Numbered from the stretch's first letter, positions 54,193-63,831 are shown. The stretch: 64,000 nucleotides of DNA from CALNYS01 sp942490855 (GCA_942490855.1 CALNYS010000004.1:496001-560000); one strand, 5' to 3'. A program made the numbers and translations. The notes: generated by a model not told the origin, from the sequence alone.

Positions 54193-55146
54193 GTGACGAC
54201 GATCGACGCCGAGCCGGAAGCCTCCACCGTGAGCGTGAACACCCCATCCCTGCTTGATCTGCGTTCGGCGCGAGCCGATCGGATCGTGCGCCTGCTGTCG
54301 GCGGCGCGCGGGTTCGACACGGGCGCGCCGCCCGCGCCCCCCACCGGGCTGACGGTCGCGAACCTGTTCTTCGAGGACTCGACGCGCACGCGGGTGAGTT
54401 TCTCGATCGCGGCGCACCGGATCGGCGTGACGGCGCTCGAGCTGGACATGGAGAGCTCGAGCCGGAGCAAGGGCGAGACGCTCGACGACACGGCGCGCAC
54501 GATCGCGGCGATGGGCGTGGACGCGATGGTGGTGCGGAGCCGCGAGCCCGGCGGGCCGGCGATCGTGGACCGCGCGGTCGCGTGCCCGGTGATCAGCGCC
54601 GGGGACGGTCGTCACGAGCACCCGACGCAGGGTTTGCTCGACGCGTACACCATCGCCGAGGCGCACGGGCTGCTGGGGTCGTTCGATCTGACGGGGCTGC
54701 GCGTGGCGATCGTCGGCGACGCGGCGAACTCGCGCGTGGCGCGGTCGGACGTCGCGGCGCTGACGAAGCTCGGCGCGGACGTGGTGGTCGTGGGCCCGCC
54801 TTCGATGGCGCCGGCGTCGCTCGCGGCGCTCGGGTGCGAGGTGTCGGAGGACTTCGACGGCGAAGTCGAGGGCGTTGACGCGGTGCAGATGCTGCGGGTG
54901 CAGCGCGAGCGCGGCGGGGCGACGGGGTCGCTGCGGTCGTACACCGCGGCGTACCAGCTGACGCCCGAGCGCGAGGCGCGGATGAAAGACGGCGCGATCG
55001 TGATGCACCCCGGCCCGATGAACCGCGGGGTGGAGATCCACCCCGACGTCGCGGACGGGGAACGCAGCCGTATCGAGCGGCAGGTGAGCGTGGGCGTGCT
55101 GGTGCGGATGGCGGCGCTGACTGAGGCGCTGGGGGGAGCAGCGTGA
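54193..55146 (+). CDS. pyrB: Aspartate carbamoyltransferase catalytic subunit
   Basis: 317 residues; first committed step of pyrimidine synthesis. Carbamoyl-phosphate site LFFEDSTRTRVSFSIA, the SSRSKGETLDDT loop with Lys, DGRHEHPTQGLLDAYTI, and MHPGPMNRGVEI near the end. The regulatory subunit gene pyrI is absent next door, fitting the unregulated trimer or PyrC-associated form. The stop overlaps the gmk GTG (GTGA). Confidence 0.93.
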   Translation: MTTIDAEPEASTVSVNTPSLLDLRSARADRIVRLLSAARGFDTGAPPAPPTGLTVANLFFEDSTRTRVSFSIAAHRIGVTALELDMESSSRSKGETLDDTARTIAAMGVDAMVVRSREPGGPAIVDRAVACPVISAGDGRHEHPTQGLLDAYTIAEAHGLLGSFDLTGLRVAIVGDAANSRVARSDVAALTKLGADVVVVGPPSMAPASLAALGCEVSEDFDGEVEGVDAVQMLRVQRERGGATGSLRSYTAAYQLTPEREARMKDGAIVMHPGPMNRGVEIHPDVADGERSRIERQVSVGVLVRMAALTEALGGAA

Positions 55147-55736
55147 TGGGCGACGGCGGCGGGCTGTTAATCGTGGTCTCGGGCCCCAGCGGTGTGGGCA
55201 AGACGACCATCACGCGCCGGCTGCGCGACCGGTTCCCCGACGCGTCGTTTAGCGTGTCGGCAACGACGCGCCCGCGCACCGCGAACGAAACAGACGGCGA
55301 GGACTACCACTTCCTGACGGAAGACGAGTTCGTCGATCGCATCGAGAACGGCGCGTTCCTCGAGCACGTCGAGTACGCGGGCAAGCGCTACGGCACGCTG
55401 CGCGAGCCGGTGGAAGAGATCGTGCGCGACGGGCGGCTGATGATCCTTGACGTGGACGTGCGCGGCGGGGAGTCGGTGAAAGAGCACATGCCCGAGGCGC
55501 TGGCGATGTTCATCCTCCCGCCGAGCGAAGAGGAACTGCTGCGCCGCCTGCGCGACCGCCAGCGCGAGGGCGAGGAGCTGATCCAGAAGCGGTTCAGCGC
55601 CGCGAAGCAGGAGATCGCGCGTGCGAAGGCGTCGGGCGCGTACGACGCGATGATCGTCAACGACGATCTGGAAGAGGCGGTGCGCACCGCGGTCGGTCTC
55701 GTCGAGCGGGCGCGCGGCGCTCGCGCGTCGGCGTAA
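55143..55736 (+). CDS. gmk: Guanylate kinase
   Basis: About 197 residues. P-loop VVSGPSGVGKTTI near residue 15, the GMP-binding region SVSATTRPRTANETDGEDYHF, and LDVDVRGGESVKE. GTG 55143 overlaps pyrB's stop; ATG 55146 directly after is an alternative. Nucleotide metabolism is the shared theme with pyrB. Confidence 0.93.
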   Translation: MMGDGGGLLIVVSGPSGVGKTTITRRLRDRFPDASFSVSATTRPRTANETDGEDYHFLTEDEFVDRIENGAFLEHVEYAGKRYGTLREPVEEIVRDGRLMILDVDVRGGESVKEHMPEALAMFILPPSEEELLRRLRDRQREGEELIQKRFSAAKQEIARAKASGAYDAMIVNDDLEEAVRTAVGLVERARGARASA

Positions 55737-55819
55737 CCCGCTCAACCGTTGCAAACGGACCCCGCCCGGGAGTTGCCGTCGCCCCGCGGGATCGGACACT
55801 CTGCGTAGGAGGTGTCCCC

Positions 55820-56056
55820 GTGAGCGCCTTTGGCTCATCCAGCTCGGTGATCAGCGTGCAGCGGTTGCTGTTCGCTCGCCTTGAAGCGCAGACAGCGCGG
55901 GTGCTGGCGGCGCAGGCGCGACGGGCGATGGAGATGGCCCCAGACGGGTTCGCCGAGGCGCCGGCGAGGCTGGTGCTCCAGGGCGCCGAGCAGGCGCTGG
56001 CCCGGGCGGAGCGCCGCGTGGCCGACGAGAACACGCGGTTGAACCTGCTGGCGTGA
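55820..56056 (+). CDS. Small protein of unknown function
   Basis: 78 residues, Ala-rich and helical (RLLFARLEAQTARVLAAQAR and LVLQGAEQALARAERRVADE). A strong AGGAGGT lies eight bases before the GTG, the best evidence that it is real. No domain recognised. It stands alone between gmk and clpB. Confidence 0.6.
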   Translation: MSAFGSSSSVISVQRLLFARLEAQTARVLAAQARRAMEMAPDGFAEAPARLVLQGAEQALARAERRVADENTRLNLLA

Positions 56057-56057
56057 C

Positions 56058-56101
56058 GGTCGGCTGCCGTATCGGCAGCTTGACCGCCCGCGACGGGCGT
56101 G
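56058..56101 (+). promoter_or_regulatory. Two adjacent hairpins after the small gene
   Basis: GCTGCCG-TAT-CGGCAGC (56063-56079, extended by GGTC/GACC) and CGCCCG-CGA-CGGGCG (56086-56100). No T-run follows, so they may be factor-dependent terminators or part of the clpB leader. Confidence 0.45.
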
Positions 56102-56138
56102 TGCGGGGGCTTGCGGTTGGCGCCGGTGTTGTTTCGTG

Positions 56139-56157
56139 ACAGGCGTAAGGAGCCTGT
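56139..56157 (+). promoter_or_regulatory. Hairpin carrying the clpB Shine-Dalgarno, abutting the ATG
   Basis: ACAGGC, loop GTAAGGA, GCCTGT ends one base before ATG 56158. The AAGGAG ribosome-binding site lies in the loop and the first base of the 3' arm, so stem pairing could mask it. Confidence 0.5.
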
Positions 56158-58798
56158 ATGCGACTCGACCGGATGACCACACTCGCCCAACAAGCACTCT
56201 CTGAGGCGCAGAGCGCCGCCACGCGGGCGCACCGCCCGCAGGTGGGCGCCGAGGATCTTCTCGTCGCGCTGCTGGACGACCCCAACGGCGTCGGGGCGTC
56301 GATCGTGGCGCGCGCCGGGGCGGAGCCTTCGGCGCTGTCGCGCGTGATCGGCGCGGAGCTCTCCGGGCACGCGACGGTCGAGGGCGGCGGCGCGCCGCAG
56401 GCGAGCCGTGCGCTGACGGACGTCTTGGCGCGGGCCGAGCAGGACGCGGCGAAGATGGGCGACTCGTACCTCTCGAGCGAGCACCTGCTGCTGGCGCTGG
56501 CGTCTGTTGATTCCCCGGCGAAGAACGCGATCGAGGCGGTCGGGCTGAAGCGCGCGGCGCTCGAGGGCGCGGTGAAGGCGATCCGCGCGGCGAGCGGGGT
56601 CGAGCACGTCAACGACGCGGACGCGGAGAGCTCGTACGAAGCGCTCAAGAAGTACGCGATCGACCTGACCGAGAAGGCCCAGCAGGGCAAGATCGACCCG
56701 GTGATCGGGCGCGACAACGAGATCCGCCGCTGCGTGCAGGTGCTGAGCCGGCGCACGAAGAACAACCCGGTGCTGATCGGCGAGCCCGGCGTGGGCAAGA
56801 CGGCGATCGCCGAGGGGCTCGCGCTGCGCGTCGTGGCGGGCGATTGCCCGGCGTCGATGCGCGACGCCCGCATCATGGCGCTCGACGTCGGCTCGCTGCT
56901 GGCGGGGGCGAAGTTCCGCGGCGAGTTCGAGGAACGGCTGAAGTCTGTACTGCGCGAGGTGAGCGCCTCGGACGGGCGGGTGATCCTGTTCATCGACGAG
57001 CTGCACACGATCGTCGGCGCGGGGCAGAGCGAGGGCGCGGTGAGCGCGGGGAACCTGCTCAAGCCGGCGCTGGCGCGTGGCGAGCTGCGCTGCATCGGCG
57101 CGACGACGCTCGACGAGTACCGCAAGCACATCGAAAAAGACGCGGCGTTCGAGCGCCGGTTCCAGACGGTCTACGTCGCCGAGCCGAGCGTGGAGGACGC
57201 TATCACGATCCTGCGCGGGATCAAGGAACGCTACGAGGCGCACCACGGCGTACGGATCCTCGACGCGGCGGTTGTCGCGGCGGCGAAGCTCTCGAACCGC
57301 TACGTGACCGAGCGCCAGCTCCCCGACAAGGCGATCGATCTGATCGACGAGGCGGCGTCGCGCCTGCGGATCGAGATCGATTCGATGCCGCGCGAGCTCG
57401 ACGAGCTGCGCCGGAAGATCATGCAGCTTGAGATCGAGAAGGCCGGGCTGTCACTCGAGGGCGACGAGGCCTCGAAGAAATCCCTAGTGAGCGTCGAGCA
57501 CGAGCTGGCGGAGCTGCGCGAGCGCGACGGCGCGCTGACGTCGCGCTGGGACCAGGAAAAGGCCGACCTCGACGCGGTGCAGACCATCAAGCGCGAGATC
57601 GACGCGAAGAAGACCGAGCTCGAGCAGGCCCAGCGTCGAGGCGACCTCGAGACCGCGGGGCGCATCCAGTACGGCGAGCTGCGCGAGCCTCGACCAGCGT
57701 CTCGAGGACGCCGGCGAGCGCCTGAGCGAACGGGCGCGCCGCGGCGACCTCATGGTCAAGGAAGAAGTGGACGCCGAGCAGGTCGCGGCGGTCGTCGCGG
57801 CGTGGACGGGCATCCCGGTTGACCGCCTCGTCGAGGGCGAACGCGAGAAGCTCCTGCGCATGGAGGACGCGCTCCGCGAGCGCGTCGTGGGGCAGGACGA
57901 CGCGGTGCGCGTGGTGTCGGAGGCGGTGCGGCGCAGCCGGGCGGGCCTCGGCGACCCCTCGCGCCCGATCGGGTCGTTCCTCTTCCTCGGGCCCACGGGC
58001 GTCGGGAAGACGGAGCTGTGCAAGGCGCTCGCGTCGTTCCTCTTCAACACCGAAGAGGCGATGACGCGCATCGACATGAGCGAGTACATGGAGCGCCACG
58101 CCGTGGCGCGGCTCATCGGCGCGCCCCCCGGGTACGTCGGGTACGAAGAAGGCGGCCGGCTGACCGAAGCCGTGCGCCGGCGCCCCTACGGCGTGATCCT
58201 GCTCGACGAGATCGAGAAGGCCCACCCCGACGTCTTCAACATCCTGCTCCAGGTGCTCGACGACGGGCGCCTGACCGACGGGCAGGGGCGGACGGTCGAT
58301 TTCCGCAACACCATCGTCGTGATGACCAGCAACATCGGGTCGGGCAAGCTGCTCGACCTCGCCAACGAGGGCGCCCAGGACTGGGAGATCGAGGCGGCCG
58401 TCAACGACGAGCTCAAGCAGACCCTGCGCCCCGAGCTGCTCAACCGCATCGACGAGGTGTCGGTCTTCCACCAGCTCAAGCGGTCGCAGATCGCGTCGAT
58501 CGTGACGATCCAGCTCGGCGAGCTGCGCAAGCGGCTGGCGGAACAGGAAATCGAGATCGAGATCTCGGAGGAGGCCCTGGCGAAGCTCGCGGAAGAGGGC
58601 TGGGACCCGGCGTTCGGCGCCCGCCCGCTCAAGCGGGTGATCCAGCGCCGCCTGGAAAACCCCCTCGCGGCGGAGCTGCTTGCCGGGGCTATCGGACCAG
58701 AAAATGTTGTGAAAATATCCGTCGAGGGCGAACAGTTCGTTTTCGAGCCCCGTACCACCGACGGAGCCACCCCAACCGGGGCCTCAACCCTTTCCTGA
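56158..58798 (+). pseudogene. clpB: ClpB-type disaggregase, single-base frameshift
   Basis: An AAA+ chaperone that dissolves aggregates with DnaK. The ~145-residue N domain, first ATPase (GEPGVGKTAIAEG near residue 217; IDELHTIVGAG), a middle domain and the second ATPase (GPTGVGKTELCKAL; RIDMSEYMERHAVARLIGAP) are all present. At 57688-57689 GCGCGAGCCTCGAC carries one extra C; the upstream frame would end at 57822 and the next frame continues LDQRLEDAGERLSERARRGD to TGA 58798. Overall length is 3n+1, consistent with one insertion and a true 879-residue protein. A sequencing error is likelier than loss. Confidence 0.9.
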
Positions 58799-58844
58799 GG
58801 GCTCCCACACGAACGACTGCTCTCCTCTATCTCTCTCCAAACAC

Positions 58845-58880
58845 CAAGGCCGACCTCACCGGGTCGGCCTTGTTGTTTTT
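58845..58880 (+). terminator. Rho-independent terminator after clpB
   Basis: An 11-base perfect stem (CAAGGCCGACC/GGTCGGCCTTG) with a six-base loop followed by a TTGTTTTT run. Confidence 0.9.
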
Positions 58881-58901
58881 GTGGTCTCAGTAGAGATGCG
58901 A

Positions 58902-59555
58902 TCAGCTCGCGACGGTCTCGGGCTCGACGGGCTCGCGCCCCGCCCACTCCACCCCCACCGTCACGCCGAACATCGCGAGCAGCGACTGGAGCTGGCGTTC
59001 GATCGAGTGCATCGCCTCGGCCTCGTAGCGTTCGTCGGCTTGCTCGTAGAGCGTCGCGGCCTGTTCCTGGGCGCGGCTCATGAGTTCCTTCTGGGTCGCG
59101 GCGCCCACGGGGAGGACGTCGAGGAGGCCGAGGACCTTGCCGGCCTGGATGTCGTAGGGGACGACGTCGAGGAGGCGGAGGCGACCCTCGGGCTTGGGCA
59201 GGGTGATGGTGAAGCGGTCGGGGCCGAGCTCGCTGACGGCGTCTGTGGCGATCTTGGCGAGGTCGACGGAGTACTGCTTCTCGAAGCGGAAGATCATTGC
59301 GACGCGGGCCTGAGACAGAATCAGCGGGGGCAGCCACGAGAGCCCGCGGGTGCTGGTGGCGATCTCTTTGGCGCTGACCTCGAGCCCGACGAGGCGCCCG
59401 ACGGCGCGGACGCGCTGGATGACGAACTCCGCGTGGATCTCGGCGGGTTTTCTGTCCTTCTTCCGCCGCAACGGCTTGGAGAGGTACCAGACGGCGAGCG
59501 CGCCGACGAGCATCCCCAGCGTGACCGCGATGCCTGCGAAAACCAACGAGTCCAT
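58902..59555 (-). CDS. DUF4230-type membrane-anchored protein
   Basis: 217 residues. One N-terminal helix (LVFAGIAVTLGMLVGALAVWYL), then a soluble region with AEFVIQRVRAVGRLVGLEVS and RVAMIFRFEKQYSVDLAKI, matching the pattern of DUF4230 proteins. Function unknown. Faces the clpB terminator convergently. Confidence 0.72.
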   Translation of the reverse strand: MDSLVFAGIAVTLGMLVGALAVWYLSKPLRRKKDRKPAEIHAEFVIQRVRAVGRLVGLEVSAKEIATSTRGLSWLPPLILSQARVAMIFRFEKQYSVDLAKIATDAVSELGPDRFTITLPKPEGRLRLLDVVPYDIQAGKVLGLLDVLPVGAATQKELMSRAQEQAATLYEQADERYEAEAMHSIERQLQSLLAMFGVTVGVEWAGREPVEPETVAS

Positions 59556-59645
59556 GTGCGATTCCCTTCTGCGTCCCCCACCGCTGTCTTCGTGGGAAGC
59601 ATCCCGCGCGGGTTTCGTCAGCGATTCTACGGGGCGTGAGAGGGC

Positions 59646-60275
59646 TTAGGCGCTGGCGTTCTCGGACGCGGCCTCGCCGGCGTTGACGCCGATCTCGAAC
59701 GCCCGGATGGCGCAGTGGGCGGCGATCGACACCAGGACGATCACCAGCATCCCCACGGCGAGGACGCCGATCTGGAACGCGGCTTCCGGGAGCGACTCGG
59801 CGGCGCGGGCGACGAAGCCCAGCTTCCACGCGGCGACGAGCGCCACGACCGGGGCGATCGTGATACCGGCCCAGACGAGCTTCTTCGTCGAGGCGCCGGG
59901 GGTGCGGGAGAGGATCATCAGCGAGCCGAGGGCGGCGATGAGTCCCGCGAGCCCGATGCGGCCGAAGACCGCGCCGAGGAGGACGGGGTCCTGCGTCTTG
60001 ATGCTCGGGAGCACCTGTGTTTCGAAGCCGCCGAGGACGGCGCCCGTGAAGATCGAGCCGGCGACGCACATCGCGGCCATCGCCGGGCCGGCCGAGAAGC
60101 GGCCTCGCCCCGCGAGCACCCCGAAGACGCCGGCGACGAGGATGAGGGCCTCGGAAGCGAGCATGAAGAAGTGCTCCCCCCGGAGCGCGACGAACGCGAA
60201 GACGGGGGCGCTGAGGAGCGCGAGGGCCGAGAGGGCGAGCTCGGCGCGGAGCAGGATGGTGGGCGTCTTCAGCAT
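59646..60275 (-). CDS. Multi-pass membrane protein of unknown function
   Basis: 209 residues with about six hydrophobic helices (LALSALALLSAPVFAFVALR, MLASEALILVAGVFGVLAG, IGLAGLIAALGSLMILS, IGVLAVGMLVIVLVSIAAHC). Start ATG 60275 is the only one giving this reading; the longer frame upstream overlaps the divergent methyltransferase. No family recognised. Confidence 0.55.
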   Translation of the reverse strand: MLKTPTILLRAELALSALALLSAPVFAFVALRGEHFFMLASEALILVAGVFGVLAGRGRFSAGPAMAAMCVAGSIFTGAVLGGFETQVLPSIKTQDPVLLGAVFGRIGLAGLIAALGSLMILSRTPGASTKKLVWAGITIAPVVALVAAWKLGFVARAAESLPEAAFQIGVLAVGMLVIVLVSIAAHCAIRAFEIGVNAGEAASENASA

Positions 60276-60341
60276 GGCATCAACTCTATCGGCCGAGAGG
60301 GGCGTGGGTTCGACCGATTCCGGGGATTCCTCCCGAGCGGG

Positions 60342-60347
60342 TAGTCT
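60342..60347 (+). promoter_or_regulatory. -10 box TAGTCT, 6 bases before methyltransferase start (leaderless type)
   Basis: TAGTCT is followed by GGCGGG and then ATG at 60354. No Shine-Dalgarno sequence is present. Confidence 0.55.
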
Positions 60348-60353
60348 GGCGGG

Positions 60354-61580
60354 ATGGCGGCACGGGTCCATCCGGGGGCGGGCAGAGCGGCGGAGTTCTT
60401 CGCCGGGATGGGGCTGGTGCGCCGGGCGCTCGAGAGCGGGCCCGCGGGCGGTCGCTGGGAGACGGTCTTCGCGAACGATCTCGCGCCGTCGAAGTGCCGG
60501 GTCTACCGGGAATGGTTCGGCGGCGACGGGCTGCGCGAGGGCGATATCGGCGGGCTGATCGCGTCGGACATCCCGGCGGCGGAGCTGTGGACGGCGTCTT
60601 TTCCGTGCACGGACCTGAGCCTCGCGGGGCGCGGCGCGGGGATCCACGCGGGGCAATCGGGCGCGGTGTGGGCGCTGCTGGGGCTGCTTGGCGACACGCC
60701 GGGCGAGCGGAAACCGCGGTGGGTGCTCTTTGAGAACGTGCCGGCGCTGCTGACGAGCCACGGGGGCGCGGACGTGCGCGCGCTGGTGCGCGCCCTCAAC
60801 GACGTCGGCTACGGCGTGGACCCGCTTGTGGTCAACGCGTCGCGGTTCACGGCGCAGTCGCGGGCGCGGGTGTTCCTGATCGCGACGAAACACGAGGACG
60901 CGCCGGCGGCCGGCGGCGCGCTCGCCCCGGCGCACCCGGCCCGCCCCGAGAGCGTGGAGCGCGTGGTGCGCGCCAACCCGGACCTCGCGTGGCACGCTCG
61001 CCGTCTCCCGGCGCTCCCGGCGCGCGGGGGCGGGCTCGAAAACATCTTCGAATCACTCCCTCCCGATGATCCCCGCTGGTGGCCGGCGGACCGGCGGACC
61101 TATTTCCTGAACCAGATCCACCCGGGGCACCGCGCGCTGGCCGAGCGCCTAACGGGCGGGGAACGGATCGAGCGGCGCACGGCGTTCCGGCGGGTGCGCG
61201 CGTTTGACGGCGTGAAGCGGAGCGTGATCGAGCTGCGCGACGACGGGCTGGCGGGGTGCCTGCGCACGCCCAAGGGCGGGAGCGCGAAGCAGATCGTGTT
61301 CGAGGCGGGGCGGGGCGCGTCGCGCGTGCGCTTCATGACGGCGCTCGAGGGTGCGCGCCTACAAGGCGTGACGCAGACGCTGCCCGAGGGGTTCAGCGAG
61401 ACGGAGCTGCTCTTTGCGCTCGGCGACGCGGTGTGCGTGCCGGCCGTGCGCTGGGTGCTCGACGCGCTGCGCGCCGACGGCGATCAGACAGCGGCGGGCG
61501 CCCCGGCGACGATGGCGGCGGTGGAGGAGCAGCCGAGGCGGTCGGCCCCGGCGTCGATCATCGCGACCGCGTCCTCGTAG
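60354..61580 (+). CDS. DNA (cytosine-5-)methyltransferase, orphan
   Basis: 408 residues. m5C-methyltransferase motifs: I FFAGMGLVRRALE, IV SFPCTDLSLAGRG with the catalytic Cys (Thr follows where Gln is common), VI LFENVPALL, VIII SRARVFLIATK, and X near FALGDAVCVPAVRWV. The target-recognition region lies about residues 200-310. No restriction enzyme or specificity subunit is adjacent. Its last ~32 codons overlap deoC on the other strand by 97 bases, and that tail (AAGAPATMAAVEEQPRRSAP) is low-complexity. Confidence 0.9.
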   Translation: MAARVHPGAGRAAEFFAGMGLVRRALESGPAGGRWETVFANDLAPSKCRVYREWFGGDGLREGDIGGLIASDIPAAELWTASFPCTDLSLAGRGAGIHAGQSGAVWALLGLLGDTPGERKPRWVLFENVPALLTSHGGADVRALVRALNDVGYGVDPLVVNASRFTAQSRARVFLIATKHEDAPAAGGALAPAHPARPESVERVVRANPDLAWHARRLPALPARGGGLENIFESLPPDDPRWWPADRRTYFLNQIHPGHRALAERLTGGERIERRTAFRRVRAFDGVKRSVIELRDDGLAGCLRTPKGGSAKQIVFEAGRGASRVRFMTALEGARLQGVTQTLPEGFSETELLFALGDAVCVPAVRWVLDALRADGDQTAAGAPATMAAVEEQPRRSAPASIIATASS

Positions 61581-62200
61581 GTGCGCACGCCGCCGGAGGC
61601 CTTCACCTTGAGCCCGCCGGCGTGCTTCTTCATGAGCGTGACGGCCTCGATCGTGGCGCCGCCGGCCGCGTGGAAGCCGGTGCTGGTCTTCACGAAATCA
61701 CAACCGGACTGGGCGCTGGCGGCGCAGGCGCAGGCGATCATCGCCTCGAACTCGTCGTCTGATGCGGCGCGCAGGCGGAGGAGGGCGCTCTCGATGATGA
61801 CCTTGACGCACACGGCGCTGGAGACAGCGCGCACGGCGCGGGTGGTTTCGAGCAGGTCGTCGCGGAGCCCGTCCTGATCGAGGCGAAGCAATCGCGGGAG
61901 GTAGGCGACGACGTCCACCTCCTGGGCGCCCATCTTCGCGAGCTGGACGGACTCGATCGCGCGGGTCATGGGGAGCGTCGAGCCGAGGGGGAAGCCGGCG
62001 ACGACGCAGAGCTTCACGCCGTGATCGGCGCCCGCGGCGTCGAGGCGTTCGCGCACGCGGGGTGCGTAGACGCCGTTGACGCACACGGAGGCGCAGGAGT
62101 AGCGGAGGGCCTCGTCCACGACGGCGTCGACCTCCTCGGGGAGGGCGTCGGGCTTGAGGATGGTGTGATCGATGCGTGAAGCGACGTCGGCGGCGTTCAT
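61484..62200 (-). CDS. deoC: Deoxyribose-phosphate aldolase
   Basis: 238 residues; splits 2-deoxyribose-5-phosphate in deoxynucleoside breakdown. Motifs: SRIDHTILKPDA, CVVAGFPLGSTLPMTRAIES, VDVVAYLP, the Schiff-base lysines CVKVIIESALL and KVKASGGVRTYEDA, and DFVKTSTGFHAAGG. ATG 62200 overlaps the preceding peptidase stop (ATGA). Its 3' end overlaps the methyltransferase antisense. Confidence 0.94.
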   Translation of the reverse strand: MNAADVASRIDHTILKPDALPEEVDAVVDEALRYSCASVCVNGVYAPRVRERLDAAGADHGVKLCVVAGFPLGSTLPMTRAIESVQLAKMGAQEVDVVAYLPRLLRLDQDGLRDDLLETTRAVRAVSSAVCVKVIIESALLRLRAASDDEFEAMIACACAASAQSGCDFVKTSTGFHAAGGATIEAVTLMKKHAGGLKVKASGGVRTYEDAVAMIDAGADRLGCSSTAAIVAGAPAAV

Positions 62201-63747
62201 CGGTTGAGGCTCTCCGTGGAGATCGAGGCGGCGGGGCCGCGCTGGGCGGCGGCGCGGTCGAAGACGCGGGCGACGTCGGCCTTGAGCTTGGCGGCGTCGC
62301 TGTCGCGGACATACATCATGTGCCCCGAGCGGTAGTAGTCGATGAAGACGTTGGCGCGCAGCTCGGCGGGCAGCAGCATCTGATCGATGGTGTACTCGGC
62401 GGCGAAGAAGGGCGTGGCGAGGTCGTAGTACCCCGCGGCGATGTGCACGAGCATGTGCGGGTTGCGGGTCATGGAGTCGCGGAGGGTCTCGGCGACGTTG
62501 ACGTAGCTGTTCGAGCCGCCCTCGAGGTTCCATTCCCAGGGCCCGATGTTCCAGTTGAGGATGTGGTACGGCTCGTCGCGGGTGACGCCGAGCTCGGCGC
62601 GGAAGTACGCCTGCAGCGCGGCGGTGTACGGGCCGAGGATCGCCGAGAAGCTCGGGTCGCGGTCGTACTGCTCGCCGGCGGCGTCGCGGTCGATGCCGGT
62701 GTAGCGGCTGTCGAGACGCCCCACGGTGCGGCGCTCGTCGCGCCGGAGTTCTTTGACGAAGCGCTGGATGGGCACGCGCAGGTGGTTCTCGAGGCAGTAC
62801 GCGGGCGACAGCCCGGTGTAGCGCGCGAGGCGGTCGGCGAAGCGGTCTTTCTCGGCGCGGGTAACGCGCGACCCCTTCGTGAGGATCGGGAGGTACTCGC
62901 TGAGCGCCCAGCCGCGGACCTCTTCGAGCAGGTCGGCGAGATCGCGGCGCTGGAGATCCTCGGGCAGCTGGTTGTGGAACCACGCGGTGGCGGTGTAGGT
63001 CGGGAGGAACAGGGCGTAGGGGAGGTTGTTGCCGGCGGTGAAGCGCGCGGTCGAGAAGTCGAGGATCGACGAGATGAGGAACACGCCGTTGAGCGAGATG
63101 TTGTGCTCGTCGAGCAGCACGCCGGTGAGCGCCGCGGCGCGGGTGGTGCCGTAGGACTCCCCGGCGAGGAACTTGGGCGAGAGCCAGCGGTTGTTGCGGG
63201 TGAGGTAGAGGCGGATGAACTCGGCGACGGACTCGGCGTCTTGTCGCACGCCGGAGAACTCCGCCTGCTCGGTGTCGCCGAGCGGGCGGGAGTAGCCGGT
63301 GCCGACGGGGTCGATGAAGACGAGGTCGGTGAGGTCGAGCCACGAGTCGGGGTTGTCCTGCACGCTGCCGGGGGGCGGGAGCGCTTCGCCCTCTTCGCTC
63401 ATGAGGACGCGCCGCGGGCCGAGGGCGCCCATGTGCAGCCAGACGGAGGAGGACCCGGGGCCGCCGTTGAAGACGAAGGTGACGGGTCGGCGGGCGGGGT
63501 TCTCGACGCCGTCGAGGGTGTAGGCGACGGAGAAGATCTCGGCCCGGGGCTCGCCGTTCTCGTCGTCGAGGACCGTGGAGGAGGCCGTGGCGCTGTAGCG
63601 GAGGACGCTCCCGCCGACCCGCGCCGAGTGCGCGGTGATCACGGGCGGGGCGGGCTCGCGGGCCTCGGCCTGCGTTTGGGCGTCCTGAGCGGGGGTAGAT
63701 GTGGCAAGAGACAACGCGGCGCACGCGGTTAGAAAGAGGAGGCGCAT
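62197..63747 (-). CDS. Secreted S10-type serine carboxypeptidase
   Basis: 516 residues. Signal peptide MRLLFLTACAALSLATSTPA followed by the carboxypeptidase fold: VTFVFNGGPGSSSVWLHMGA (oxyanion hole), SPKFLAGESYGTTRAAALTG with the catalytic Ser, YYDLATPFFAAEYTID (Asp) and a C-terminal YYRSGHMMYV His. Likely degrades peptides outside the cytoplasm. AAAGGAA lies upstream of ATG 63747; the frame extends to 63945 but without a good start. Confidence 0.9.
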   Translation of the reverse strand: MRLLFLTACAALSLATSTPAQDAQTQAEAREPAPPVITAHSARVGGSVLRYSATASSTVLDDENGEPRAEIFSVAYTLDGVENPARRPVTFVFNGGPGSSSVWLHMGALGPRRVLMSEEGEALPPPGSVQDNPDSWLDLTDLVFIDPVGTGYSRPLGDTEQAEFSGVRQDAESVAEFIRLYLTRNNRWLSPKFLAGESYGTTRAAALTGVLLDEHNISLNGVFLISSILDFSTARFTAGNNLPYALFLPTYTATAWFHNQLPEDLQRRDLADLLEEVRGWALSEYLPILTKGSRVTRAEKDRFADRLARYTGLSPAYCLENHLRVPIQRFVKELRRDERRTVGRLDSRYTGIDRDAAGEQYDRDPSFSAILGPYTAALQAYFRAELGVTRDEPYHILNWNIGPWEWNLEGGSNSYVNVAETLRDSMTRNPHMLVHIAAGYYDLATPFFAAEYTIDQMLLPAELRANVFIDYYRSGHMMYVRDSDAAKLKADVARVFDRAAAQRGPAASISTESLNR

Positions 63748-63831
63748 CGGATTCCTTTCAAACACAGTGGGATGTGCAGTGTAGCGGGGGCGGGGTATCA
63801 TCCGGGGCTCACTTCTCCTTGAAAGGCCGCT

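Noticed and set aside
56058..56157. CIRCE/HrcA operator upstream of clpB
   Set aside because: No TTAGCACTC-N9-GAGTGCTAA pattern; the hairpins there are of different sequence.
60354..61580. Restriction-modification system
   Set aside because: Only the methyltransferase is present; neighbours are a membrane protein and deoC.
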